Below, piece after piece: positions 41,501-54,486 of a stretch of DNA of 64,000 nucleotides; positions within the stretch are counted from its first letter, which is position 1; each line of letters begins with the position of its first letter. Both the position numbers and the translations under genes were made by a program. Origin of the DNA: Tetrahymena elliotti 4EA (Eukaryota; Ciliophora; Oligohymenophorea; Hymenostomatida; Tetrahymenidae); the NCBI GenBank assembly GCA_000231825.2, contig JH720345.1, positions 1 through 64,000 of the forward strand. Reading direction: 5' to 3'. The notes under the pieces are model-generated. The model was not told where the DNA came from. It saw nothing but the letters and a program-made list of their open reading frames with translations, and did not search any database.

Positions 41501-42044
41501 TATTTGTTAAATCACTGGATCAGATGGAAAACCTAATATCAAATATATTGGTGCTATCTAGAAGAGAGATAGAGAAATCTTTGTAGAATGTAATCTTACT
41601 CCAGGAAATTATGTTATTTAATCTAAAATCTTTTGGGAAACAAATGCAACCAATACTTATGTAATTTCTACATATGGAGTAGCAGAAACAAGGTTAGATT
41701 AAATTGACAAAAATTAAGTTCCTCCTTTCATGGATTAATGTTTGATTTAGAAAGCACGTAAAAGTTAAAAGCTTAAACCTTTAAGAACTTAACCAGATAT
41801 TCTTAAAGAGAATTTATTAGAAGTTAAAGAAGGATTTGGATATTACTATATCCAAAACAACTCAGCAAAGACACTTGATATGGAGGTCAATTTCACTTAA
41901 TCAGATAGCATAAAATTAAGAAAACCTAATCGTATGCCGATCCTCAAGTTTGTGGTTCCACCTAAAACAGAATTCATAGCTCCTTTTACAGTTTCTTTTA
42001 AAGGTTATAATTTCAAAAGCAGTGAATCATATTCTGTTAGTTGA
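38526..42044 (+). CDS. Calpain (Ca2+-dependent cysteine protease) with N-terminal EF hands
   Basis: Three exons (38526-40319, 40380-41035, 41105-42044) give 1130 codons. The N-terminus has a canonical EF hand, IFDKNRSGTISYEEFLAIF. About 230 residues rich in Gln, Asn and Pro follow, then a second EF-like pair (LSNNGKISFRDLIKFI; DKNSDTVFIKDFFALL). The calpain core starts near 560 and has the full triad: Cys644 in GQLGDCYFLSAVSSLA, His811 in GLVNSHAYSI and Asn836 in LRNPWANQEWKGDWSD. C-terminal beta-sandwich (CBSW) sequence follows, with YYISIIQPNKRHF, and a second similar module ends the protein. It should cut target proteins when Ca2+ rises. Unlike classical animal calpains, the EF hands precede the protease. 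The ATG used is the first in frame, but the frame stays open 170 bases upstream, so the true start is probably in an earlier exon. Confidence 0.92.
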
Positions 42045-42550
42045 TTATAAATTTCAATTCAAAGAGAATTACTTTAATGTATTTTTTAAAGTAATAATAT
42101 TTGTTATGAAATGTTATTTAACTCATTAAATTTTTAAGTAGCTCATATATACTTTTTAATCAATTAATATTTTTGACTTCTTCTTTCTATATGTCTATCA
42201 TAAAAGAATTAATAAGAAATAAACAAAAATTAATGGTGAGAATTTAATTTTATTCTATTTACAAATACTAGTTATACTTATGACAAATTTATTATGTATT
42301 ATTAAGAATCTAATTATTTTAATAATAATATGCAATATAATTGAGGTTGCGCCAAATTCAAAGTATTAAATGAGGATGATATCCTTTGTTTTCAAATATT
42401 GAGTCTTCTTTTATCACTTATTTTTTAGAATTAATTTTCTCTTTCTTTTTAAAAAGCGAAATTAAATTAATAATTTAACTCTTTAAAAAATCAAATTTTA
42501 GATAGTAGTCAAAAAATCAAGATATACAAATATTTGTTAAAAAGATTAAA
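42045..42550. other. Intergenic spacer
   Basis: AT-rich spacer between calpain and the next plus-strand gene; no motif seen. Confidence 0.6.
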
Positions 42551-43616
42551 ATGGTAGATTCTGACACAGAATAAATTAATAACCTAGTTTAGGCAATTTA
42601 GGATTGTGAAAAAACATAGGAAAATATAGAATGGGTATACACAATAACTGAAAAAGATTACGATTTAATCAATCTTTTTATCGTTGCATTTATGGAATAA
42701 TTTGAAGATATCTAAAAAGCTAATTCAATATTGATTGCTTTGAAGTAAAAATCTCATTTATTTTATATCCATCCCTTTTCGTTTTGAGTTGAATTGTATT
42801 GAATTTAGATCATTTTTTATTTAAAAGAAAGTTAAATGAGTTCGCACCTGATTAAGTGCTACCACAGATGAGGGAAAATGAAAAATTCCCAATTGCGATT
42901 TCATAATATATCATTAAGACTAAAAAATTACAAGATTTAGTTGGTAAATTTTATAGCCCTTATTTTATAAAGCATAAAATGCTATTAATTATTTGAATAA
43001 ATAATATATCGTTTCTTATCATCTTAAATTATTTTAATTAGGTGAGGCATTCTTACTTTTAATTGATATTTTCTAAGTTTCTAGCTTTAAGTCAGTTACT
43101 AATGAAGCTTTTGTTGAAAGGCTATTTGATATGCTGTAAATTATCAATGATGAAGAAACCTTCCATGCAATTATAAAAATATTTTTAAGTATATCATTTG
43201 AATATAAAAATCCAAAAGATAACTTAGTTATTAAAGTAGCTACTTCTCATAAATATTAAAGATATTTTAGTGAAACTATAATAAAATTCCTAAATAGAAA
43301 TGAAGATGATTTAATAATAAAAACTTTATAATTTATAGAAGATATCTATCAAGTTAAAAATGATTTCTTCTACAGAAACGATTTCAATGTTTTAATTGAT
43401 GTGTGCATAAGGGAGATCAATAATACTAACAAAGAAAATTTAAGAGAAAAATATATGGAAGTTTTACAAGTTTTAACTGACACAGAATAATATAAATAGA
43501 AATAACCACGTAGAGATTCAATTTTCAGACTTGTTGAAACTATGTAATATGCTACTGTATCCATAAAATCTAAAAACATTTCAAACGAACTTAAAATAAA
43601 TCTTGATAAAATTTGA
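42551..43616 (+). CDS. SPIN90/Ldb17-like leucine-rich-domain protein
   Basis: Three exons (42551-42744, 42828-42943, 43042-43616) give 295 codons (294 aa). The protein is all-helical and resembles an armadillo-type fold. The segment FFYRNDFNVLIDVCIREI followed by LREKYMEVLQVLTDTE strongly resembles the leucine-rich domain of SPIN90, Ldb17 and Dip1, in which FFYTNDL..LID..LREL is typical. Members of that family activate Arp2/3 complex to start unbranched actin filaments at sites of endocytosis. The domain fills nearly the whole protein; there is no SH3 domain, as in fungal Dip1. The first intron's acceptor (TTTAAAAG at 42827) was chosen because the more obvious TTTAG at 42808 leads to TGA. The family call is from memory of motifs and needs a profile search. 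Confidence 0.65.
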
Positions 43617-44023
43617 AACAAAAATATATAAATAATTATTCATCAATTTGTAAATGAGTTAAAATCAATTATAAATTTACTTGAATTCAAATAGTTAAAC
43701 GATAAAAGTATTAATATTTCAACAATATTATTAAAAAAATTATTTTTATATATGTTAAATTAATGAATCTTAAAAATAAATAATAGTTGTTTTTTATCAC
43801 ATATATGTGTGCGTGATTTAACCTGATTCTTTTTGTTGTTTTAGTTTCTTATCAATTTTTAATTGGTTTTATATTAAAGTGAAAATAATAATTAAGAGTG
43901 AATGAGATATTTCAACTTTAAAAGGAATTATATATTTAATTAAGATAGAAGTTAATTTTAGTAGAACAATGATTAAAGCAAATTAACATTTAATAAGTTC
44001 TATTAAAGTTAATTTATTTTTAA
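43617..44023. other. Intergenic spacer
   Basis: AT-rich; contains a 12-bp palindrome CACATATATGTG at about 43798-43809 in the 5' flank of the cNMP-domain gene. No other motif seen. Confidence 0.55.
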
Positions 44024-47000
44024 ATGAGTACAACAAATAAATTAATTAGTATACTTAAAAAAGAAGACAAATCTTAAGATGATATCTTATTCTTGAAAGT
44101 TTACTTGTCAAAAAATAAGGTAAAATCAATTTATTTTATTTATTTATTTATTTGTTAACTTTAATTGTTTTTCAATAGTTTTTCTAACAAGTTTTTGAAT
44201 CCTTTAAAGGTAGTCCAGAAATCAACAATGAAATATGTAGAGCTGTTAAGTATTAGACTTATCCAAAGTTTTCCATCATTTTTAAATAAGGAGATACCAA
44301 CTGTGATAAGGCTTACATTATATTAAAAGGGAAAATTATGATCTTTATGAAAAATACAATTGATGTTTTTCAAAAAGAAGGTGATACTGATGAAAATTAA
44401 CAAATTGAATTAACTACAAAAAAATGGGTTGTAGAACAATTGTTAGAGAGTTAATTAGAGGAAAATGATGAAGCTGCAAGAAATGAAGTCCCTGAATAAG
44501 ATTTTTTAGCAGTTTTAGCATAGCAATATGGAAAGCTTCTGATTGAAGTAGAAGAGGGAGCATTATTTGGTGAAAAAGCTCTAATTGAAAACAAACCAAG
44601 AGCTGCTACCATTTGCAGTAAGACACCATGTGAATTTCTAATACTAAATAAGTAAATTTTATTATTAAAAAAAATGTTAAAAAATATTTTAACATATAAA
44701 TAGAGAGGATTTTGAAATAGTTTAAATCAAATACAATAAGGCCTAGTAAGATAAAAAAGATTTCATCATGAATAAATTTCCCTTTTTAGGTAATTTAATT
44801 ACAAGTGGTAGAGTTTTTGAAAGAGTTGTTAGATTTTTTGATGAAGAAACCTATCATAAAAACTAAATAATAGTTAAAGAAGGAGTATAAATACCTCATA
44901 CAGATTAAAAATTGTTTGTTATAGTACAAGGAGAAATTCAGCTATACAAAAACATTATGAAAAAAGTAAATAATCCTCATTCTTTAATCGACCATTAAAT
45001 AGAACAAATACATATTGCGACTTTAGGCTAGCAGGAAATATTTGGTAATTGAAAATTAGATCAACTATTTAGATTAAATTTCATAAAATATTATTTTATA
45101 GGTGAAGAGTTATTAGAGAACACAGGAGAAGATAAATTCTATATTTATACGGCAGTGTGTGTATCACCAAATTCCTAATTTCTTACAATAAATATGAATG
45201 TTTTAGAAAAAAAAATGCCTGATCAAATGAAAGAATTTATTTAAGCCAACTATTTTTCTAAAAAGTAATTAAGAGAAAATATTCTTCAAGCTCATGACAA
45301 GTAGAAAAAAGAGTTAGAAATTATGAGGAAGAAAAATATGAAAGATAAATATGAATTTGAAAAAAATCTTTTGATAAAAATTCTGAAAAATAAGGAAGAA
45401 ATCATTTAATAAAATGAGAATAATAAGCAAGAATTTAAAGATAAGATTTCAATTTAAGAATCACCAAGCAAAAAAAATTAAATATCATTTAAGTTTAGTA
45501 AAAGGAACTCATTAGAAGAGAATTATGGAGAATAATCAAATAATTAAATCCAATCAAAATAATTAATCTCCCAAAGTAAATCTGAGGGAAAATAATAGAT
45601 TTTACAATACTCATAAACTGAAATACTTTAAAAGTAAGCGAAGTTAAGTAAATTAAATGAGTAGGGTCTCCAAAGTAAAAAAAAAGATTCATTTAGAACA
45701 TAAAAATCTATTGATAGTGATGCTATGCATGAATTATATGAAAAATAACAGGTTATTAGAGGAGATAGTAACAAACAAAACATGGTATTATTTCATCAAT
45801 TAAGAAGTGATGTAAATGAAAAGGTAAAAAAAGAAGGTGGATTTAAAAAAGATATTAATTTTGGATACTTTTATGAAAGTGAAATGTAGAATAGTGAAGT
45901 ATAGTAGAAATAAATGGAAATTAAAAAATGTAACCCTTATCCATTTAAGCTTATAGCTAATAATAAACACCTTAAATAGCTAGAGACTCGTTTAAAGTAA
46001 AAAAAATTTCAGTTTGCCGATGCTCAGGGTATTTTATCAAAAACTAAATATTACCAAGCAAAAGAAAAAAATGAGCTTTCTCTGAAATAGATGATAGAAG
46101 AAGGGCTAACAAAAAGCAAGTTCTATCAAGACGATGAACCTAAACAAAACAAAAATAAAGAGCCTTTATAGAACATGAGTAAATAATTATCTTTTTCTCA
46201 AATGCTTAAAAGATCGATAGAGAAAGAAAAAGAGGAAAATGATGAAAGTGATTAATAAATTATAAAAAAGAATGTAGGAATTAGTAACCTATTTAAAGAT
46301 GACATTTAAATATCAGAATATGGAAATAAAATAGAAAATACAGGTAGAAATCTTTATGCCTGTTCTCATTAAATTAAATTGCACTCAATTCTAAAAAAAG
46401 TATCTGATAATTATCAATCACATCCCGAATACTATGAAGAAAGTGAAAATTTGGCATAGATAATTAAATTATCTAAAAATAACTCAGAATAGTAATACAA
46501 ATTTTATTAAATAAGCTAAGCCAAATAGAATGCTGTAGAAACTAGAAAGATATTGAGCAGATCTCCAGTTATTAGGAAGCTAAAAATAGTTTAATACTCA
46601 GCTCGGCATGGAGGTGGAGTCTCTATACCTTCAAACAAAAGACATATAATTGAAAATAATCCAAACTAGTAATCTAAAATTAGACCTTCATCTGATGAAA
46701 CCAGATATAATAAGAATAATAGTTCTTTTAATTAAGTTAGCAAATATTTATATCGGAAAGATTCTTTTGTAGTCTAGTCTTCAGCATAATCATATACAAA
46801 AAATGATACAAACAAATCTTCTAGCCCGAAAAATTTAAACAATAGTAGTTTTAAGACAAATAAGCTGAGTGTAAAATATTTACAATTGCAACAAAAGTTA
46901 CCTAATAATAACTTAACTATCTAAGACGTATTTTAAGTAGAGGGAAATATTTCTTAGGGTGTTTAAAGATTGCATTCAAGTTAAAAACACAGAGCAATTA

Positions 47001-48253
47001 AAAATACACCTACAAATTAAAAGCTTAAAGAAAACTCTAAATAATCTGAATTCAGCTTTTTTACCACCATAAATTAAGGAATTGACTTAAATATTTCAAA
47101 AGAAAGTATCAATTAGAATAAGGTAATCCTAATGTAAAGTAATTCATTTTGTAATAATTAATCTAATAAAGAAGAATAAATGTCACCATAAAAATAATAA
47201 GATTAAGAAAATATTATTGAAAACAATCAAGATATTACTTTCTCATAAAATTACCCGGAATAGAGTGAGTCTAAGTAATAATAATCAAATTAACCAGCAG
47301 AAAACCAACTTTAAATAAAATAGGATGAGTAAATTTAATTAGATGATAATATCAAGGATTCTAGTAACATTGATGATAGTATCAAATAAAAAAAATCTAT
47401 TGAAAATATTTCTGAGCCAAATAGCAATTTACAAAAAATTAAATCATAAAATTCTTTGTAGAAAAATGATACCTAGATAGACTAATTAGTTAAATCTAAA
47501 GAAGTTGATGAAGATAATAGTAGTTTAGATAAATAAAACAACCTTCAAATCAGATAATAAATCGATGGTAAATTAGATGATGAGTAACTTTAGGATAAAT
47601 AATAAAAATATTAAGATTAATTTGAAGATAATATCACTATTGAGAAAATTGGTAGTATTATTGCTAATGAGAATCTAATTAGTAATTAAGATAAAGAAAT
47701 TAAAGAAAGTTATTTTTTAAATAAAATAAATTCCAATAATTCTATTTCTTCTAGAAATTCTAAGATTTTAAATCAAGTCTAAAGTTAAAGTTAGATTGGA
47801 AACAATGCTGAATAAAAAACATAAATAGATTAGTAAATATTGAATAAAAAATAAAGCAGTTTTAAATTTGGTAGTAAAAAAAACAGCTTAAAAAACTTAG
47901 CTAGTTCAATAGAAGCTAAAGGCTTGTCGTATGAATAAAAAGATTAGGAAACTGATAATAATAACTCAGATAACCATTAAAATTAGAAGTTAAATACTTT
48001 ACAAATAGGTAATCATGAATTAAAAGAAAATTCATCTTCTGTAGAGCTTACCTCTAAATCTTTAAAATCAGAGTAATCAATTACAAATCAGAGTAAATAA
48101 ATAGTACATGACTAATAAAAGGATTCAAAGAAAAAATCAATAAAATCTATCCAAAAGAAATCAAACAAATAAATATCAAAGGAAGATAAGCCTAAGACAA
48201 GTGCTTCAAAAATAAAAAGTGAAATTGATTTAAAAAACGAAGAGACAAGTTGA
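44024..48253 (+). CDS. Tandem cyclic-nucleotide-binding-domain protein with long disordered tail
   Basis: Four exons (44024-44119, 44179-44651, 44704-45044, 45102-48253) give 1354 codons. The first cNMP fold (about 50-200) has SIIFKQGDTNCDKAYIILKG, then a roughly 60-residue acidic insertion, then GALFGEKALIENKPRAATI, a recognisable phosphate-binding cassette (FGE...RAAT). The second (about 230-360) has QIIVKEGVQIPHTDQKLFVI, VQGEIQLYKN and IFGEELLE, but lacks the Arg-Ala/Thr pair and may not bind nucleotide. A coiled helix (KQLRENILQAHDKQKKELEI) follows. The last roughly 950 residues are Lys, Gln, Asn and Ser-rich with no fold apparent. There is no kinase domain or membrane span, so it is neither a PKA regulatory subunit of normal form nor a channel. 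A cytoplasmic cAMP/cGMP sensor or scaffold is the best inference. Confidence 0.85.
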
Positions 48254-49138
48254 TTGTCTGATATTTTTTATTTACTAATATGATAGATAAAAGAAAGACA
48301 AAAATTTATGAAAAACAAATATTTATTAATAATAATTGCGTAATTTTTAAAATAATACTTAATTTTATGAGAAAATGCTGAAAAGTATTTTCTATATTTA
48401 ATCAAAAAAAATTTACAAAATATCAAATTTGATCAAATAATATCCTTAAAAATAGTATTTATTTTCTTAATTTATTTTTTGATATCAATTTCATCAAAAA
48501 CTATTGTGGCAATCTAAAATTAATTAATTTATTTCAAAATCAAAATTGCATAAGATAGAATAGAAATTTACAATTTATGTGTTGCTATTGAGAAAGCGGA
48601 GTAGATTATTAAGTATAAATTTAGTCGCATCAAATCAATAATTTTATTATAGAATAAAGTTAAGGATTTTTAAAAATGTTTCTCCAAACTAAAATAAAAA
48701 CTATCAAAAGTTTTAATAAAATAATATGAAATTAAAAATTTAAGTGAATCTAGCATTTTTAATTTTCAGTTAAAGATTAATTTTTAGTTTAAAAATATTC
48801 TTAAATTTGAAAAAATAAAATAGAAAGAATTTAAAACGCTCTATTGTTATTAATAATAAAAGTAATCTAATAAAATTAAGGTCCATAATTAAATATCATT
48901 AAATATTTGAAAAAGACAAATAAATATTAATTTGATTACTTTATTTTGTATTTTTAGAGCTGCATGGAAATTAAATGGCATATTTTACATTTTTTTCAAA
49001 TTAAATAAATGGTTAAAAAAGCTTCAATAAAACTTCAAATAATTAAATCTCCAAAAAAATTGATTCAGATATTGTAAGAAATTTAATAAAAAAATAAAAG
49101 ATTAAATCCTCTATTGAAAAGAATCAAAAATTAAAAAA
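48254..49138. other. Intergenic region
   Basis: About 0.9 kb of AT-rich sequence between two plus-strand genes, holding the 3' flank of the cNMP protein and the promoter of K+ channel 2. No motif seen. Confidence 0.6.
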
Positions 49139-52100
49139 ATGATCTTTGGTTCATAGATAAATCTTCAAGATTTATCAAGGTCAGATGAAAGCCCTGTAAA
49201 AATGCTTAGCATCAGAGAGTAGAACTTTATGGATGATGATATATTAAATGGTGCATAGAATAGAGAAAAAAGCTTTAAACTATAATTAAATGATAAATAT
49301 ATTCTTTAAGAGCAATAAAGAAAAAGACTGAATACTTAGGATAGCTATATAGCTGCTCCTTAGACCCCTGAAGTAAAGAAAAACCAAACAAGAGGGATTT
49401 AGTAAGTATCTAATTATTGCATGAACTAGAACTTTTTTACAAGTCCTTCTCAACCCTTTGCCAACAATGAATAGGCTCAAAAGCACAAGAGTAGTATCGG
49501 AACAACAACTACAGGTGGCAAAAATGAAATAGTAAATGTGTCAAATAATTTTTATAACATGAAAACAGCATGCTCTTATACTCCATAGACACTGTAATTC
49601 AGAAAGGAATCAAACAATATAAACAGCGGGTACAAGCTTGAAGATGACAACATCAAGACTCTGAAGTAGAATAACGACTTAGATTAAGATATAAAAAAAG
49701 ATAATTTAGATATCGTAAACCTATAAAAAGAAATAAGCTTTTAATAAAGCAATCACAATTTAGCCAATAATCCTGATCCAAATCTGATTAATTATAACAT
49801 TAATAGTGACAATAATGATAACTAAGAAAACAAAAATGAAAAATTTACTATTGCTAATCACCTTAATTTATAAATTCATTAGCTTAAAAATGATCAATAA
49901 GAGAAAAGCAACTAAATTAAATTAGCACCATTATTACCTATGAAGAAGGTAATTAGTACAAATATTTAAGAAGGTACTGAAGAAAGTGAAATGAATAAAG
50001 ACAATACTCATTCAAATAAAGCTAGAGGAGTCTCAAAAGCGTCTTAATCGCAAAGAAAATCAAGATTTAGTGGCATTCTTGGAAGTGGTATTGGAAAGTA
50101 AGCTAATTCTTCCGACATTTTAAAAAATATAAATATTATGAAATATGCTAGACAATTTATGAATAAACTGCTTAACTTTACTATTCATTCAAATTTTAAA
50201 TATTTAAAATAAAAACACTATGATTTTATTAACGATCTTAGTGCTTTTTATAATCCCGAAGAGCATCTAGTTATCGAAGGGGAAAATACTTTACAAAAAT
50301 CAAGCATAATAAATAAATCCAGTAAATCATTTAGATTAATGAATTCAAATTTCATTACCAGATCTGAACTATCACAAAAAACCTTTTTTTCAAATAAAAG
50401 ATAGGAATTTAATAAATTCCTGGTTCTTCTCTATGAAGTATTAAAAAGTATTCCAGTGTTTGATCCTGAATCATTTTTTTTTATTATTTGGGATTTGATA
50501 ATGCTAATATTTTAAACAGTTATATTTCTCTTCATCCCATTAGCAGTAAGCTTTTAATTAAATTTAGAAATTCCTGGTGTTGAAATTGCAAGCTTCTCTG
50601 CAATATCTGGTAGCTTCTTTTTTTTAGATACAGTCCTAACACTCAACAGAGGAGTTTATGTTAGTGGAGTTGCAGTCTTAGATAGAAATGTAATTCTTAA
50701 AAACTACTTAAAAAATATTCTTTTCACAGATTTTGTTACTCTTATTGCTTTGTCTAATATTAATGAATATCTTTAATTGCTTATTCTCTTTCGTATTTAT
50801 TACATAAAAGTTTTGGTTAATCGTTTGGATGACCACTTTTCCTTTAGAATGAAATTTTCTGATGTTATGTAACTAGCATAAATGATTCTTTCTATTATTA
50901 TCATAGCTCATTTATGTGCTTGTGGTATTCACCTTGTAAGTAGGCTTTCAGTTGAAATGGGTGAAGACACTAACGCATTAATTATAGAATAGAGGTAATC
51001 AAATTGGGTTAGTATGTATAATATTTGCCTTTACTTTTCCTTGATAACAATGACTACAGTAGGATATGGAGATGTAACACCTAAAAATAATTTTGAAAGA
51101 ATTTATATCATGGTAATGACTATACTGAGCTCAGCCCTCTTTGGTTATGTCATCAACACCATAGGGTAGATTTATACTAAAAAAGCATAAAGAAGAGCTA
51201 TTTTTGAATAAAAAAAGTTTGATATAATCACTTATATGGGGAATAGAAATATCCCTAAAAGCCTTTAGATGAGATCAATAAAATATCTTGAATATACATA
51301 ATTTTAAAAAGATGAAACTCATATAAAAGGATAAGCTATCATAGACCAACTTCCATCATAGCTATCTGAGGAAATAAAACAAGAGTTTTTTGGAAAAATC
51401 TTACACACAAACAAATTATTTAACTCGCACTTCTCCACATAAGTTATTAAAGAATTAGGTAAGATATTTAAAATTCATAAATACAAAACGCTAACATAAT
51501 ATATTTAAATATCAGATTTAGAGATTCAATTTTTAGTTTCTCATCTTAAAAGTTTTTTGGGTGGATATAAGATAAATAATCTTTTAAAATACATATGTAT
51601 TTGAGCAAATTATTTTTTACCACAAAATTAAATTAAGCTTTGCTTAACACTAATTAAATTAAAACCTTACTTCTGCTTAACCTATTTAATTCTAATAACT
51701 TTTAAATTAATAATAGCCTTGAAGATGAAAGAGTTGTCACTTGCTCCAGGAGAATTTCTTATCTAATCTGGATAGAATGATAGTAGAATTTATTTTCTTC
51801 TTGAAGGATGTGTATCTATTTATGTATAAACTAGAAGTGGATTGCAGAGGAAAATTGTCACCATAGAAGAGAAAAATTACATGTTCGGGTAAAAAATCAC
51901 TTTATAATTCAAAATTTACATTTGCTTTCTATTTGAAAAAGTTGAATTATAAAAGATTATCTTAAATTAGTAAAAAAAAAACAAAGAAAACAAACTAAGC
52001 TTACTAACAAACAAAAACAATTTTAAAAAGCAATCTAAAACTAATTATTATAGTAAAATCAGTATTTATTTTAGATGATTATCACTTTTATCACAATTTA

Positions 52101-54486
52101 ATTCCAAAAAATAAAATAATAGCACATCACATCATTGGTATAAATACACATTTTTTGCAAATATTGAATGAAACAAATTATTTGAGTTACTAGAATCTGC
52201 TTTCTTATTTTGATTAATTTAATAGAAACTAACAAAAAAACAAAAATAATAATTTATAATACATTTACAATTTTGAAATTTTCAAAACAAATTAAATTTA
52301 TTTTATAAAGTTTGAATTTATTTTCCAAAATTTAGTTTATTGATATTAACAGCTATATTAATAAATTAGTTTCAAACTAATAATATAATTTTCTAAAAAT
52401 AATTAATAAAATTTGAAAGCATTTTAATGCTTTTGTTGAGAACTTGTTACTAATAATCTTATGAATGAATGGTATTTCTTCTTTTAACAAATCAAAATAT
52501 TCAATTTTTTTTAAGTATTAAATACCACAAAAATTAAATTTACCAAAAACTTATTTAATTTTTTTTCACGCAATTTTTATTTAAGAGCTTTGTTTGTTAT
52601 AAATTAATTTTAACATTATTCAAGGAAATTTAAGTTTTTAACAAAAAAACCAAAGAAAACTAATTTAAATTTATTTTTAATTAAGATAAAGGTCATTTTT
52701 CTGTGAGCAAGCAAGAACTAAATGGCTAAAATGTGAAAAGACATCTAATTTTGCTTATTGCGAATTGAAGGATTTCAAAGAAATTCTATAGAATTATCCT
52801 ACAGAATATGAAGTTTTTTGCGAAATAAGAGACTCAATTCTATTTGAAGAAAAGTCTGCTGATACCTAATGTGCAAGTTGTGAAAAATTCTCTCATAATT
52901 TTTCAAATTGCCCCCTTATTCATTTAAAACTAAATAAATCTAAAATTATATATTCATCTTGCTATTCTGAGCCACAAGTTAGATAGAAATTCTAGTAAGA
53001 TAATTTACCTTATCGTCGTGGTAAAAAAATTTTTCAATCGTTCAGAGACAGGTAGCTAATAAGGTCGAACCTTAAAAAAATAAGAATTGAATATGCAAAG
53101 CAAATGATTTTAGAAGATTAGAAGGAAGATTAAAATGCATAAACTGGAAATTAATCAATGACAAAATTTTTAATTTAAGAAGAAATAAAGAGTTATGATT
53201 AATATATTTTCACAACAATTGAAGACAAGCATTTCTATTTAAATGTTCCATAAATAGAACCATAAGCTCCATTAAGTTAAATGGAAGAGTAATATTTACA
53301 AAGCGATCAATATCAGTAAATTTATACTTCAGAAAATGATGAAGAATACAATAATGATGAAGAGATTGAAGATTTACTTTCAAGTCAAGAAAAAACAATG
53401 GAAAATTTAGAAACTACAAATGATAACAAAAGTGAAAAATTAAACAATATCCCAAATTTCTCATTAAATTCTGATAGAAATGCATTATCTTCTATCCACT
53501 CTGTTTCAACATCACAATAGAAAACAGATAATAACATTACAAAATAAAATATTTTTTCCAAAGCTTTGATAAACACTGATGAATCTACATTTGAAATTAG
53601 AAAAAATACTATTCAGCCAACTTAGTTAAAACCTTAATAAGAGGATTAAATTCAGTTTAATCTAATTCCTAGATATAATTCTGAATAATCTATTTAATCA
53701 AGTCTAAAAGAGCCTTAACAATTATAATATTTTAAGCAACAATCAACACAGTCAATTAAATAAAATTAAAATTAGGCATAAAATAATTAAAATCATACTA
53801 ATAAAGACTCTTCAGTATAGTAATAAAATTAAGGATGTATTCCAACCCAATAAAAAGAATAATCTCTACCTTAAATCTTAAATGACTAAATCTTAAAATT
53901 AATCACTTAAGCTATTCAATAGTAGTAAAACAATCAAAACATTAACTCAGGAAATAATAACCCAAACAACACATCAAGTGTTAGCATGTAGTAACCAGTT
54001 AATTCAAGCATAAGAAGACCTTCACTTTAAAGAGCAAAAACAAGGAAAGGGACTCATAAAAAATCAGTGACAATCATGAGATCTAAAACATTTAAATAGA
54101 CAATTTAGCCAATCTTAGCTAATCATTAAACTACTTTTTAAGTTGATAGTCACTAATTAGATAGCTAATAAAAACATAAGTAATAATAGTTTTATTTCTT
54201 TGATTTTGAAAAAGTTAAAAATATGGTGAAATACTTTCCAAAGTATAACATGCAAAACATTGTGTCTATTTAAAATAAATACTTTAAACTGAGAATGAAT
54301 AGTATTAGAAAATCAATAAGGAAAGACCAAAATTTAGATAATAGAAGTCCAACATTAGGAAGGTCTTCTAATTTATAAACTCTTTCACCTACAAGAAAGA
54401 GAAAAGAATAGCGTTCAATGGGAATGACCCCACCTTTTTAGATAAGATGTAAATAAGTCAAATAGACATTTGTTCTCTAAAATTGA
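49139..54486 (+). CDS. Cyclic-nucleotide-gated-type K+ channel 2 with zinc knuckle
   Basis: Three exons (49139-51458, 51717-51888, 52692-54486) give 1429 codons. A polar N-terminus of about 420 residues precedes S1, which begins after SIPVFDPESFF, the same lead-in as in channel 1. The pore is LITMTTVGYGDVTP (filter TVGYGD, about 640-645), that of a K+-selective channel. The S4 region (LLILFRIYYIKVLVNRL) has few charges. The cNMP fold includes MKELSLAPGEFLIQSGQNDS and IYFLLEGCVSIYV. A CCHC knuckle follows at Cys891-x2-Cys894-x4-His899-x4-Cys904, with the same spacing as channel 1. The C-terminal 500 residues are Gln/Asn/Ser-rich and end in a basic, Ser-rich region with possible phosphorylation sites. 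The intron at 51889-52691 is 803 nt, the longest found in this window, and splits the cNMP domain. Both channels likely assemble as tetramers. Confidence 0.9.

Noticed and set aside
42809..42827. Earlier acceptor TTTAG at 42808 for the SPIN90-like gene
   Set aside because: With the only available donor it gives a TGA after ten codons; the next AG at 42827 keeps the frame of the leucine-rich domain.
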